Below are positions 23,041 to 31,228 of a stretch of 33,052 nucleotides of DNA, in pieces. Every line of letters starts with the position of its first letter. Position 1 is the first letter of the stretch. The translations under genes and the position numbers were made by a program. Below the pieces are notes generated by a model that saw only the letters and a program-made list of their open reading frames with translations, was not told the DNA's origin and searched no databases. The DNA is from a virus: positions 1 through 33,052 of IMG/VR virus record IMGVR_UViG_3300009428_000031; one strand, written 5' to 3'.

Positions 23041-24861
23041 ATGAGTATAATACTTAGAACAAACAAAGGATCAGCTTTGTCTTATGATGAAATGGATAGA
23101 AACCAAGCCCAATTTTTCTATTCAAGCTCTAAGTCACCAGATGGTCTAAAACTGAGATTACACTACACCGGTAGTGATAATTTAGACACTACTGTAGATT
23201 TCGGACCAACAAGGTACCATGAAGTATCCTTTCCGGTATTTGAATCAGAAGTACCTGATTCTAATGTAGCAGGAGATAATACACAAATACAGTTTAATGA
23301 TAATGGTGAGTTTGGAGCAGATTCGCTATTTGTATTTAATAAAAGTAGCGACTCTTTAGGGGTAGGTACAACCACCCCATACCAGAGAGTAGACATACAA
23401 GGAGATGCAAATCGTTCAGGTACTGTAGCACTAAGAGGAAGTGTAAACCATGACGGATTAGACCAAAGTAAAGCAAGTGTAGAGTTCTATAAAGGGATAG
23501 GTGACACTAACTTATTAGGGCAAATTGGAAGAATAGAAAAAGCTGCAGCTACTAGGGATGACTTGTATGTACACGCTGGACCAACCAATTTATCATCCGG
23601 ATTTACACCAGACACAACCGATAAGACAATTCATTCCTTCCGGATATCACTAGGAAACTTAACTACCTCTATAACACCTTTTGATCAAATCGGTGCTACA
23701 TTTCAAAGAATTGGCACGAGTTCAACAATTAACGCAGGAATTAATAACAAAACCCCTTTACTAAACCTATCAGTACTGGGTAGTTCTGGAATAGGAATAA
23801 CTCATACTAGTCAAGCTAAAAATCAACACTCTATACTAAAACCTATAGAAGGTAGCAATACCTTCGTTAGCAAGCTTGACGGATATGGAAATAGAAAGTT
23901 ATTCCCTAACGGTGGAGTTCCTGCAGGAATAGAAATAAGCACCCCTAGTAACACTAACGGTGGAAGTGTGTTAATGGTACTTAACACCAACAATCTTGAT
24001 GGCACCAATGTTAGAAAAGAAGCTTTTAATATTATATCTACACTTCAGAGTGACGAAGATGATGCAAATCTTGTAGCTACCTTCCAAGCTTCTGGTAGAG
24101 TCGGAATAGGAACAAACGTACCTTCACATACAGGATTAACAATACAACAGCAACTTTCTATTAAGAGTTCGACTGAGTCCGATCCTTTTACAGAAATTTC
24201 TAAAACACTAGTTGCAGATTCAACTGGATTAGTTAAAGAAGTTGTTGCAGCACCAGTACCACTAGGAGGAATTATAATGTGGTCAGGGGCTACAAATGCT
24301 ATACCAGTAGGATGGAGGTTATGTAGAAATGGAGTAGGAACTATAAACAATGTAGTTGTACCTAATTTATCTAATAAATTTATAATAGCATCTAGTAATA
24401 GTAGTGGAGCTCCAACTACAACAATTTTAGGTACAGGCGCAACAGATACAGGTGGAAGCACATCTTTTCAACCAGTTGGAAGTCTTCTTTTAGAAAAACT
24501 TTTAACAACTCAAATACCACCTCACCACCACTTTTTTCTTGCTGATGATAGGGTATACAATAACCTAAGCACTAATTATCCAAATACTTTTGACAGGGTC
24601 GGAGGACCTGGTTCTTCATCTGGAAGCTCTACTACCGGAATACGTACAGTAGGTGGATACGATGGCGATAGTGATTACTCAGGAGATAGGAGGATGTATG
24701 CTACAAGTAAGAATAGTAGATATACAAATTCAACATCAGAAGACGTAATGCAAATCGCTACTCAAAGTAGACCAACTGGAACTTTTACAGGAACAGTAGC
24801 ACCAAAAGCAATAATACCTCCATTCTATGCTTTAGCATATATAATCTATGTAGGAGTGTAA
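23041..24861 (+). CDS. Tail fibre with C-terminal collar domain, 606 aa
   Basis: A tail fibre or short-fibre protein. The N-terminal KGSALSYDEMDRNQAQFFYS resembles the attachment motif of the next gene (KGSSLTHLEMDNNFRS). Residues about 80-130 hold the fibre repeat QFNDNGEFGADSLFVFN and LGVGTTTPYQRVDI. From about residue 410 a phage tail-collar domain is seen (PLGGIIMWSGATNAIPVGWR, VVVPNLSNKFIIA), as in T4 gp12, with QIPPHHHFF near residue 500 recalling the metal-binding His cluster of such fibres, and the typical end PPFYALAYIIYVGV. It would bind the host surface receptor. It starts 4 nt after the second exon of the intron-bearing gene. Confidence 0.8.
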   Translation: MSIILRTNKGSALSYDEMDRNQAQFFYSSSKSPDGLKLRLHYTGSDNLDTTVDFGPTRYHEVSFPVFESEVPDSNVAGDNTQIQFNDNGEFGADSLFVFNKSSDSLGVGTTTPYQRVDIQGDANRSGTVALRGSVNHDGLDQSKASVEFYKGIGDTNLLGQIGRIEKAAATRDDLYVHAGPTNLSSGFTPDTTDKTIHSFRISLGNLTTSITPFDQIGATFQRIGTSSTINAGINNKTPLLNLSVLGSSGIGITHTSQAKNQHSILKPIEGSNTFVSKLDGYGNRKLFPNGGVPAGIEISTPSNTNGGSVLMVLNTNNLDGTNVRKEAFNIISTLQSDEDDANLVATFQASGRVGIGTNVPSHTGLTIQQQLSIKSSTESDPFTEISKTLVADSTGLVKEVVAAPVPLGGIIMWSGATNAIPVGWRLCRNGVGTINNVVVPNLSNKFIIASSNSSGAPTTTILGTGATDTGGSTSFQPVGSLLLEKLLTTQIPPHHHFFLADDRVYNNLSTNYPNTFDRVGGPGSSSGSSTTGIRTVGGYDGDSDYSGDRRMYATSKNSRYTNSTSEDVMQIATQSRPTGTFTGTVAPKAIIPPFYALAYIIYVGV

Positions 24862-24876
24862 TAAGAATATAAAAGA

Positions 24877-24884
24877 TATTTATA
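24877..24884 (+). promoter_or_regulatory. TATTTATA box, possible late promoter
   Basis: TATTTATA followed by ATAAAAATATATA in the gap 24862-24897, 13 nt before the fibre gene start. It shares GATATTTATA with the gap at 19261. Confidence 0.3.
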
Positions 24885-24897
24885 ATAAAAATATATA

Positions 24898-27300
24898 ATG
24901 GCAATACCGAATAGAACATATAGATTAGTAAAGGGCAGTTCTCTTACCCATCTTGAGATGGATAATAATTTTAGATCAGTTATCTATTCTGGTTCTATTC
25001 ACGATAGTGGAACTACTCTACACCTACATTACGATACTGCAGAAACAGATTTCATTACAGTCCCTCTAGGAGCAGCATCTGCAGGTTTAACCATAGTAAA
25101 TAATTTAGATAATAATATACTCACTGCAACTGGTCAAACAGGTACTGTACAGGGAGAGTCAGGATTAAAATTTAACACAACAGGTAAACTCCTAACAGTA
25201 GTAGGTAGGGTTTCAATTACAGATGCTTCAGGTAATGTTATATTAGGAGCTAGTGCTGGAGATAACCTAACTAGTGGTGACGGAGAAAAAAACGTACTAG
25301 TAGGAATATCTTCTGGTACGGCATTAGGAGGTAATCGCAACGTAGCAGCAGGGCATAAGTCACTATACAGTGCAGTCTTGGTTAATGATTCTACATCTAT
25401 AGGAGAATTGACATTCAGTAACCTAGTTTCCGGAACAGGAAATGTTGCTTTAGGTAAATCAGCAGGATCTACGTTAACCGCAGGAACTGGGAACATCTAT
25501 ATAGGATTTAGCTCAGGACCTACTTTTTCACATACGCACAGTAATAAGCTGTATATAAACAACCAAGCAAGTAATGTACCTTTAATTCTTGGAGACTTTA
25601 GTACAGGCACAGTAGTATTTAACTCTACAGTATCAGCTTCTTACTTTAGTGGTTCATATTATGGAGATGGATCAAACCTAACAGGGATAACAGGAGTAGC
25701 ATCTGAATGGGATGGGACCTTAGACGGAAACGCACAAATAACCGGCTCTCTCACAGTATCAGGAGCAAATGTGATAGTAGACTTCACTAATGTAGAAGCT
25801 ATCTCTGGTTCAATATTCTCTGGGTCGTTCTACGGAGACGGCAGTAACTTAACAGGTATTACAGCAGACTCTTTTCCTTATACAGGTTCAGCCCGTATAA
25901 CAGGAAGTTTAGAAGTAGACGGTAAGACAGGAGTTACAGGATCATTTACAGTTAGCGGTACATTTCCATTAATAAAACTAAAAGGAGATACTACTATAGA
26001 TACCAACATTCTTATAAAAAACTACGGAGCATCAGCTATTGCAATAGGAGAAGGAGCTTTTCTTGCATCTTCCGCTGTTAAAGGAGTTGCTATAGGAACT
26101 GTAGCAGGAAGAAATGCAAGAGGAAGTGTAATTTCGATTGGTAACAGTTCAGGCTACTATGCAAGTGAAGGCTCTACGTATATAGGAACTTCTGCCGGAG
26201 GATTCATAGGCGGTAAGTCCAATACAGCAATCGGACAAAACAGCCTCCTTGGAGCTCTTGGAAAAGGAGAAAAAAATACAGCTGTAGGTGCAGATTCAGC
26301 TATAGGGATGCGTAATGGACACTTAAATACAGTAGTAGGGTACCAAGCATTATACAGCTTGCAAGACGGACATCGTAACACTGCTATAGGTAGCCGGGCA
26401 TTGTATAACATAAACTTAAAACACTTCGATAACACAGCAATAGGAGATAATGCAGGACTACTTGTTCAAGGAAGTAGTAATGTTATAATCGGAGCTAATG
26501 CAGGCCCAGCAGGTGTCGGACCTGTAGCTACTAGTAGTAAACTGTATATTAATAATAGTCAATCAAATACTCCGCTAATTCTAGGAGATTTTAATAAAGG
26601 AAGTGTCACTATACATTCTGAAGTATCTGCTTCTAAGTTTTTAGGTACGTACTACGGCGATGGATCAAACCTATCAGGATTAGAATGGGATGGATCACAT
26701 AGTGGAAGTGCAGAAATTACCGGCTCTTTCACAGTATCTGGATCAACTGCAGTAGTAGATATGACGGATACGTTAGCTATCTCTGGATCTAATTTCTCTG
26801 GAAGTTTTGCAGGGGATGGAAGCAACCTAACAGGAGTAGCATCTGAATGGGATGGATCACATAACGGTAATGCATCTATAACAGGGTCATTAATAGTATC
26901 AGGAGCTCTAGATGTAGCAGATACAGTAACGATATCATCAACAGGATACCCCGGAGGAGCCGGAGTTGAGTTACTACACGTAAGTAAGACAACATCAGCT
27001 GTAAATACAACTATAATATTACTAGATACATCATCAACAGGGTATACAGGATTTAAAGCTGACTACTCATTAGTAAATTCAACTATAAGTGAAAGTAGAA
27101 CAGGTTACCTTCTAGGTTCTTGGAATACAAGCAATACTACACAAATAAACGATAAACATACTATATCCCCAGGCACAGTAAACAGTGCAGAGTTTACCTT
27201 AACTAAATCAGGCAACCTAGTTACTCTAGTATTAGTTAGTAGCTTATTTAGTACCCTCTCTGTAAACATATTAATAACAGCATTTAAAAAACAAGTGTAA
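24898..27300 (+). CDS. Repeat-rich long tail fibre, 800 aa
   Basis: A long fibre protein. The N-terminal motif KGSSLTHLEMDNNFRSVIYS matches the collar fibre upstream. Two kinds of repeats follow. (a) YGDGSNLTGI units, each after a SASYFSGS or ISGSxFSGS strand, at residues about 250, 310, 585 and 640. (b) Short beta-helix repeats such as NVLVGISSG, NVAAGHKSL, NTAIGQNSL, NTAVGADSA, NTVVGYQAL and NTAIGSRAL, forming two blocks (about 130-235 and 380-550) that resemble the YadA-like head repeats of trimeric adhesins. The last 120 residues are a beta domain without collar signature. Repeated DNA blocks (28 nt identical at 25688 and 26828) could promote in-frame deletion. It is probably a receptor-binding or spacer fibre. 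Confidence 0.8.
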   Translation: MAIPNRTYRLVKGSSLTHLEMDNNFRSVIYSGSIHDSGTTLHLHYDTAETDFITVPLGAASAGLTIVNNLDNNILTATGQTGTVQGESGLKFNTTGKLLTVVGRVSITDASGNVILGASAGDNLTSGDGEKNVLVGISSGTALGGNRNVAAGHKSLYSAVLVNDSTSIGELTFSNLVSGTGNVALGKSAGSTLTAGTGNIYIGFSSGPTFSHTHSNKLYINNQASNVPLILGDFSTGTVVFNSTVSASYFSGSYYGDGSNLTGITGVASEWDGTLDGNAQITGSLTVSGANVIVDFTNVEAISGSIFSGSFYGDGSNLTGITADSFPYTGSARITGSLEVDGKTGVTGSFTVSGTFPLIKLKGDTTIDTNILIKNYGASAIAIGEGAFLASSAVKGVAIGTVAGRNARGSVISIGNSSGYYASEGSTYIGTSAGGFIGGKSNTAIGQNSLLGALGKGEKNTAVGADSAIGMRNGHLNTVVGYQALYSLQDGHRNTAIGSRALYNINLKHFDNTAIGDNAGLLVQGSSNVIIGANAGPAGVGPVATSSKLYINNSQSNTPLILGDFNKGSVTIHSEVSASKFLGTYYGDGSNLSGLEWDGSHSGSAEITGSFTVSGSTAVVDMTDTLAISGSNFSGSFAGDGSNLTGVASEWDGSHNGNASITGSLIVSGALDVADTVTISSTGYPGGAGVELLHVSKTTSAVNTTIILLDTSSTGYTGFKADYSLVNSTISESRTGYLLGSWNTSNTTQINDKHTISPGTVNSAEFTLTKSGNLVTLVLVSSLFSTLSVNILITAFKKQV
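25688..25715 (+). repeat. 28-bp direct repeat in fibre gene, copy A
   Basis: Perfectly identical to 26828-26855; encodes TGVASEWDG. The two copies are 1140 nt (380 codons) apart in the same frame. Confidence 0.85.
26828..26855 (+). repeat. 28-bp direct repeat in fibre gene, copy B
   Basis: Second perfect copy of the 25688-25715 sequence. A further 19-nt match links 26683-26701 with 26845-26863. Confidence 0.85.
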
Positions 27301-27312
27301 ATAAAGTAAAAC

Positions 27313-28824
27313 ATGGCTAACGAACATATTTTTAAAGGCGGAGTAATAGTTACCGGAAGTATAGAATCATCTACAGGATTTGTAGGAGACGGATCAGGAT
27401 TAACCGGTATTACATCAGTTACAGTTTGGAATGGAAAATTAGACGGTGCAGCAGCATTAACCGGTTCACTAACAGTTTCCAGTTCTACAGCAATAGTAGA
27501 TTTTGTAAAGACTGCCGGGGTAACAGGATCTTTCACAGGGTCTTTTAAAGGAAATGGAACAGGTCTAACTAATCTAAACATAAATAATGCTACCGGTACA
27601 GGAGTTAACCTCTCAGGAATCTTTTCAGGCAATGGTTCTGCATTGACAGGATTAGAACCTTTTCCATACTATGGAGATGCAAAAATAACAGGGTCTTTAA
27701 TCGTATCTAGTTCGTTAGTAGACTTTTCAAAAGCTACAGTAATATCAGGTTCTACATTTTCAGGTTCATTTGTAGGAGATGGAACAGGCTTATCAGGACT
27801 AACTGCAACTCCTGCTGGATCTGACCACGAAGTACAATTTAACGACAATGGTACTACCGGAGCATCTAGCAACTTTAGATTTAACACTAGTACATTATAT
27901 GTTTCAGAATCTATACATATACATAAATCTGGAAGCGGAGCATTACGTGTATTCCAATCGAACGATAGTATCAATGTCTCTACACTTCAAGCAAGAGGTA
28001 CAACAGGAAATATGGGAACTTTTCTTTTTCAAGGTAGAACACCTTACGGAACTACTAGCGACTATATGACACTAAGCAGTGCAGTATTAGACTTACCAAC
28101 AGCATTGATAAAAGGTGGAAGACTATCAGTAGGTGGATACCCAGTAACAACTCCAACAACAGCACAAGGTAACTTGTACGTAAAAAGGCAAATATCTGCA
28201 TCTTTTGACACTATAGCAACTTTTGTAAACACAAATTCAGATCCATATGGAGGTGGTGGATTCCTTGATATAGTAGGTAATTCGAATGACTACGCATCAG
28301 GAGGAATAAGAGTTAAAAACGGTACACATGTAGACGGAGCAATATACTATACAGCAGGCTCTAGATCAATAGTACTAGAAGCTAATAAAAGAACAGGAAG
28401 TAGTTCTGGTGGCCTACAATTCAAGTGGCAGGGCTCAACTAAATTCTCAATAAATGCAGCAGGTAACGTAGGTATAGGAACTACAACTCCGCTAAAAAAA
28501 TTAGACGTCGCTGGATCTATAAGAATACAAGGCAGCAATTATCTTGAATTCGGAAATACAGCAGCCATACCTCAATGGGATATTAGGGTTGTTTCGGATG
28601 ATTTAATTTTTAAGGATCAAAGCGCTTACAATTACAAAGGAGCAGCTATATTTCAAAATACAAAAGGGATTGTCCCACCTAACTTAACTACGGTAGAAAT
28701 AAACGCCATATCCAGTCCCGATACAGGCGCTATGGTCTACAACACAACGCTTAATACACTTTGCTTTTATAATGGAACAGCTTGGCGTAAAGTTAGTCAT
28801 TCTGAGATGAATCCAATTCCGTAA
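27313..28824 (+). CDS. Tail fibre, 503 aa, repeat-rich
   Basis: A second repeat-type fibre. It carries four more copies of the GDGSGLTGI-type unit (VGDGSGLTGITSV near residue 24, KGNGTGLTNL near 80, SGNGSALTGLEPF near 106, VGDGTGLSGL near 155). HEVQFNDNGTTGASSNFRFN follows near 170, matching QFNDNGEFGADS in the collar fibre. Residues about 385-410 contain VGIGTTTPLKKLDVAGSIRI, a motif common before fibre C-termini, and the end (EINAISSPDTGAMVYNTTLN, then LCFYNGTAWRKVS) is a pattern I know from fibres of Bacteroidota phages. It starts 13 nt after the 800-aa fibre and is the last gene of the tail block. Confidence 0.8.
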   Translation: MANEHIFKGGVIVTGSIESSTGFVGDGSGLTGITSVTVWNGKLDGAAALTGSLTVSSSTAIVDFVKTAGVTGSFTGSFKGNGTGLTNLNINNATGTGVNLSGIFSGNGSALTGLEPFPYYGDAKITGSLIVSSSLVDFSKATVISGSTFSGSFVGDGTGLSGLTATPAGSDHEVQFNDNGTTGASSNFRFNTSTLYVSESIHIHKSGSGALRVFQSNDSINVSTLQARGTTGNMGTFLFQGRTPYGTTSDYMTLSSAVLDLPTALIKGGRLSVGGYPVTTPTTAQGNLYVKRQISASFDTIATFVNTNSDPYGGGGFLDIVGNSNDYASGGIRVKNGTHVDGAIYYTAGSRSIVLEANKRTGSSSGGLQFKWQGSTKFSINAAGNVGIGTTTPLKKLDVAGSIRIQGSNYLEFGNTAAIPQWDIRVVSDDLIFKDQSAYNYKGAAIFQNTKGIVPPNLTTVEINAISSPDTGAMVYNTTLNTLCFYNGTAWRKVSHSEMNPIP

Positions 28825-28840
28825 TATTTTAAGTAGAATA

Positions 28841-28873
28841 GTTGTAGTAAAGTAGATTATTTCGTATATTTAA
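28841..28873 (+). promoter_or_regulatory. Early-type promoter, copy 11
   Basis: GTTG 28841-28844, 20-nt spacer ending TTTCG, TATATTTAA 28865-28873. It lies in the gap between the last fibre gene and the GIY-YIG gene, so expression switches from late to early type here. Confidence 0.7.
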
Positions 28874-28893
28874 TTAACTAAACTTTTAAACAA

Positions 28894-29379
28894 ATGACTG
28901 ATCCAACTTGGAATTATAAAGGACTACCTGTCCTTGGTATAGAAAATATGCCTGAAGGAACTTATGGATTTATATACGAAGTTACACATATACCATCTGG
29001 TAAAAAATATATAGGAAAAAAAGTACTCTACTTTGAAAGAAATAAAAAACTAGGTAAAAGAGAGCTAGCTGCCTTAAGAGAAGAACGAAAAGCAAAAGGA
29101 ATAGGAGGTAGAGTTCCAGCAAAAAAGAAGGTTATAAAAGAATCAGATTGGCAAACATACTATGGCTCCCAAAAGGAAATACTAGAATTAGTAAGAAACG
29201 GAGAAATAGGGCAATTCAAGAGAGATATAATTAAATATGTACAAAGTAAGAAGCAATTGACTTACTTTGAAACAAAACACCTATTTATAAAAGAGGTACT
29301 AGAAACTCGTAATAACTATATAAACGACAATATCCTCGGTAAATTTTACAGAAAAGACTTTTTAAATGAAAATAAGTGA
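28894..29379 (+). CDS. GIY-YIG Seg-like homing endonuclease, 161 aa
   Basis: A free-standing GIY-YIG nuclease of the Seg-like type found in T4-like phages. The GIY motif appears as G25-F-I-Y28 and YIG as Y39-I-G41 (in SGKKYIGKK). A basic region follows (GKRELAALREERKAKGIGGR), then DWQTYYGSQKEILELV near residues 88-103 and the metal-binding Glu in LTYFETKHLF near residue 129. Such enzymes cut DNA of rival phages and spread their own gene or a nearby intron. It has its own early-type promoter (28841-28873) right after the fibre cluster, and its last 14 nt overlap the start of the next small gene. The family assignment is good; homing activity is inferred. Confidence 0.8.
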   Translation: MTDPTWNYKGLPVLGIENMPEGTYGFIYEVTHIPSGKKYIGKKVLYFERNKKLGKRELAALREERKAKGIGGRVPAKKKVIKESDWQTYYGSQKEILELVRNGEIGQFKRDIIKYVQSKKQLTYFETKHLFIKEVLETRNNYINDNILGKFYRKDFLNENK

Positions 29380-29671
29380 TATAATTCTAAAAGAAGAAAA
29401 CAGGTATAACGACGACGGATACGACGAAGGAGATATTAAACTAATGGGTGATATGATTCTTCCTACCGGTAAAATGGTTGTTCTACAAGCAGAAGAAGAT
29501 ACGTACAATAGAGGACTATTAGTAACTAGTAATAAAGATAAGAGTTACAACGTAGCATATTGGGCAGATGATAAAACTAAACCTTATCCAATAGGAATAG
29601 AAATAGATGGTAAAGAAGTATCGAAAGATGCTAAGGTAATAAAATTCCTTTTTCACCCTGAAATGAAATGA
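29366..29671 (+). CDS. Small protein with putative capsid-targeting N-terminus, 101 aa
   Basis: A 101-residue protein. The N-terminal MKISDIILKEEN is an amphipathic helix ending L-K-E, like T4 capsid-targeting peptides (about 10 residues ending [L/I]xE, removed by prohead protease gp21). The same type of start occurs at 30235, 30810 and 31229. The rest is a small beta-rich domain: GDMILPTGKMVVLQAEEDTY, then GLLVTSNKDKSYNVAYWADD. No known family. It overlaps the GIY-YIG gene by 14 nt and is followed by a 1-nt gap. If the peptide is a targeting signal, the protein would be packaged in the head and injected; this is an inference. Confidence 0.65.
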   Translation: MKISDIILKEENRYNDDGYDEGDIKLMGDMILPTGKMVVLQAEEDTYNRGLLVTSNKDKSYNVAYWADDKTKPYPIGIEIDGKEVSKDAKVIKFLFHPEMK

Positions 29672-29672
29672 T

Positions 29673-30233
29673 ATGATAAGTTTAAAGAAATTAATTGGAC
29701 TTCCATCATTACAGTACCATCTAGATAATGATCTCTCATTATATGAGAATGTCTACCGCTACTCTAGTGATAAGTTTATACAACTATTTAGTGAAGCAAG
29801 AGAATCCTGGAGAGACGGATATATACAACTCAACGAAGCAGACACTAGACTACTAGAAGATACAGATATAGGTCTATACGGAGTATTTGAAGGAGAGAAA
29901 GTACCTTTAGACTTACCCATGGTTAAAGAAGAATCATTAGATGAAGCAGAATACCAAGGTAAGGATGTACCGCTAAATAAACCTAAACGAGGAGGTTCTA
30001 AAAAGTTCTACGTTTATGTTAAAAACAAAAAAGGCAATGTACAGAAGGTATCCTTCGGAGGTACAACAGGGTTAAATGTCAAGATAGATGAACCTGGAGC
30101 AAGATCTTCTTTTGCAGCACGTCATAAATGTGCAACTAAGAAAGATAAAACTAAACCAGGATACTGGGCATGTAATATAGGAAGATACTGGAAATCATTA
30201 GGAGGATCAAAAAATTTTAGCGGATACTGGTAA
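29673..30233 (+). CDS. Conserved T4-like phage protein (DUF5872-like C-terminus), 186 aa
   Basis: Residues about 95-186 contain a domain known from T4-like phage structural/hypothetical proteins (DUF5872-like by memory): KKFYVYVKNKKGNVQKVSFG, then PGARSSFAARHKCATKKDKT and KPGYWACNIGRYWKSLGG, with conserved His, two Cys and Trp. Before it lies LDEAEYQGKDVPLNKPKRGG, a segment I recall in similar phage proteins, where L-D-E-A also fits a gp21-type prohead protease site. The N-terminus MISLKKLIGLPSLQYHLDND is hydrophobic-basic and differs from the neighbours' [L/I]xE peptides. Probably a capsid-associated or prohead-core protein; localisation is not shown by sequence alone. Confidence 0.65.
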   Translation: MISLKKLIGLPSLQYHLDNDLSLYENVYRYSSDKFIQLFSEARESWRDGYIQLNEADTRLLEDTDIGLYGVFEGEKVPLDLPMVKEESLDEAEYQGKDVPLNKPKRGGSKKFYVYVKNKKGNVQKVSFGGTTGLNVKIDEPGARSSFAARHKCATKKDKTKPGYWACNIGRYWKSLGGSKNFSGYW

Positions 30234-30234
30234 T

Positions 30235-30558
30235 ATGAAATTAAGCGAAATATTTTTAAGAGAAAGTAAAGAGAAGTTTAACGACTTTGCTGAAGGTAGA
30301 GAGAAAGGAGCAGGTAAAATTGCATCCTCAGCTAAAGATAAGGGGGGTGATTCAATGTTAACTTACCACCACTTTAACGTTAAACTACCGTACTATAAGA
30401 AAGCAGCAGAAGGTAAATTTGATTTAGAAGCTGCTAGAGTAGAGTTTGAAGAAACTCATAAGAAAATTAACCACGCTATGGAGCCTGTAGCTTTTCAAAA
30501 AGAAATGGGAAGATTAGAAGTATTAGGAGAACTGATAATTAAACACGGTAAGTCTTAG
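30235..30558 (+). CDS. Conserved phage protein with capsid-targeting-like N-terminus, 107 aa
   Basis: The N-terminal MKLSEIFLRESK ends in L-R-E followed by Ser, a good match to the T4 prohead-cleavage rule [L/I]xE before a small residue. The remainder (GKIASSAKDKGGDSMLTYHH, then FNVKLPYYKKAAEGKFDLEA and MGRLEVLGELIIKHGKS) is a helical domain; I recall very similar sequences in T4-like cyanophages as unknown proteins. The FNVKLPYYKKAAEGK block seems to be its signature. It lies 1 nt after the 186-aa gene in the same operon. Virion packaging is a hypothesis from the peptide. Confidence 0.65.
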   Translation: MKLSEIFLRESKEKFNDFAEGREKGAGKIASSAKDKGGDSMLTYHHFNVKLPYYKKAAEGKFDLEAARVEFEETHKKINHAMEPVAFQKEMGRLEVLGELIIKHGKS

Positions 30559-30564
30559 AGCTTA

Positions 30565-30813
30565 ATGGAGAATAGGCCGTACTTAGAAGAAGGAGAAATT
30601 AGGACATTTACAGATAATGTAGATGAGAAAGAGTTAGTATGGCATAGAGATTATGAAGACCGTATAATAGAACCTCTTCAAGAAACTGATTGGAAATTCC
30701 AATACGACGATAATACACCAGAGACATTAAAACGTCTATTTATAAGAAGAGGAGTGTACCATAGGTTAATTAGAGGTACAGGAGACTTAAAATTGAAAGT
30801 AATAAAATTATGA
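30565..30813 (+). CDS. Conserved small phage protein, cupin-like pattern, 82 aa
   Basis: An 82-residue protein beginning MENRPYLEEGEIRTFTDNVD and containing ELVWHRDYEDRIIEPL (residues about 23-38) and RRGVYHRLIRGTGDLKLKVI near the end. The spacing of His residues (WHRD ... YHRLIRGTGDL) and short strands resemble a small cupin-like fold seen in cyanophage hypothetical proteins; metal binding is only a possibility. It lacks the [L/I]xE N-terminal peptide of its neighbours. Its last 4 nt overlap the next start (ATGA at 30810), so the genes are translationally coupled. Confidence 0.65.
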   Translation: MENRPYLEEGEIRTFTDNVDEKELVWHRDYEDRIIEPLQETDWKFQYDDNTPETLKRLFIRRGVYHRLIRGTGDLKLKVIKL

Positions 30814-31223
30814 AACTAATAAAGATTGTATTAGAAAATTGGATACCAGATACAAGCACCTTTAACGGAGTTACTACAGACAAAGAAATTGCTGGAAGCA
30901 CCGATAATAAAGAAGAGTTATTTAACCATATAGATAGCTTACCAGACACAGTTGAAAGTATAAAAGTCCCTATAAATACTAAGAGCTTTAAAACAAGTGC
31001 TGATCAAAAAGACCTAACAGCTTCTTCTGGATACAAACAAGAGTTAAAAGATATTATAAATAAGGTAGTAAGAGAGTACGAGGAAGAAGGAATGAAAGTG
31101 CATAACTATAGACTAAATTCATTCGACTATAAAGAAACTAATTTATACATAGACCTTAGAACAAAACAAAGCGATGATTTCGGCAAAGCTATGAGCCGAG
31201 GAGATTATGGCTCATTAGATTAA
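30810..31223 (+). CDS. Unknown protein with capsid-targeting-like N-terminus, 137 aa
   Basis: A 137-residue protein that opens MKLIKIVLENW, the same short amphipathic pattern as its neighbours (MKLxxIxLE). The last position before the putative cleavage is V-L-E, less perfect for [L/I]xE. The rest is charged: residues 20-60 are polar, a helix KQELKDIINKVVREYEEEGM lies at 80-99, and TNLYIDLRTKQSDDFGKAM is near the C-terminus. No family recognised and no catalytic motif. It overlaps the upstream gene by 4 nt and is followed by 5 nt to the kinase-like gene. Confidence 0.6.
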   Translation: MKLIKIVLENWIPDTSTFNGVTTDKEIAGSTDNKEELFNHIDSLPDTVESIKVPINTKSFKTSADQKDLTASSGYKQELKDIINKVVREYEEEGMKVHNYRLNSFDYKETNLYIDLRTKQSDDFGKAMSRGDYGSLD

Positions 31224-31228
31224 AAAGT

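Noticed and set aside
25134-25496. Minus-strand ORF of 120 aa inside the 800-aa fibre gene
   Set aside because: Same cause as the other antisense frames in repetitive fibre DNA; no own signals.
27105-27632. Minus-strand ORF of 175 aa, Pro/Val-rich
   Set aside because: Antisense of Gly/Ser/Thr-rich fibre repeats, which often leaves the opposite frame open. It spans the junction of two real fibre genes.
23041-28824. Diversity-generating retroelement or tail-fibre inversion cassette
   Set aside because: No reverse transcriptase, template repeat, invertase gene or inverted copy of fibre DNA was seen in the window.
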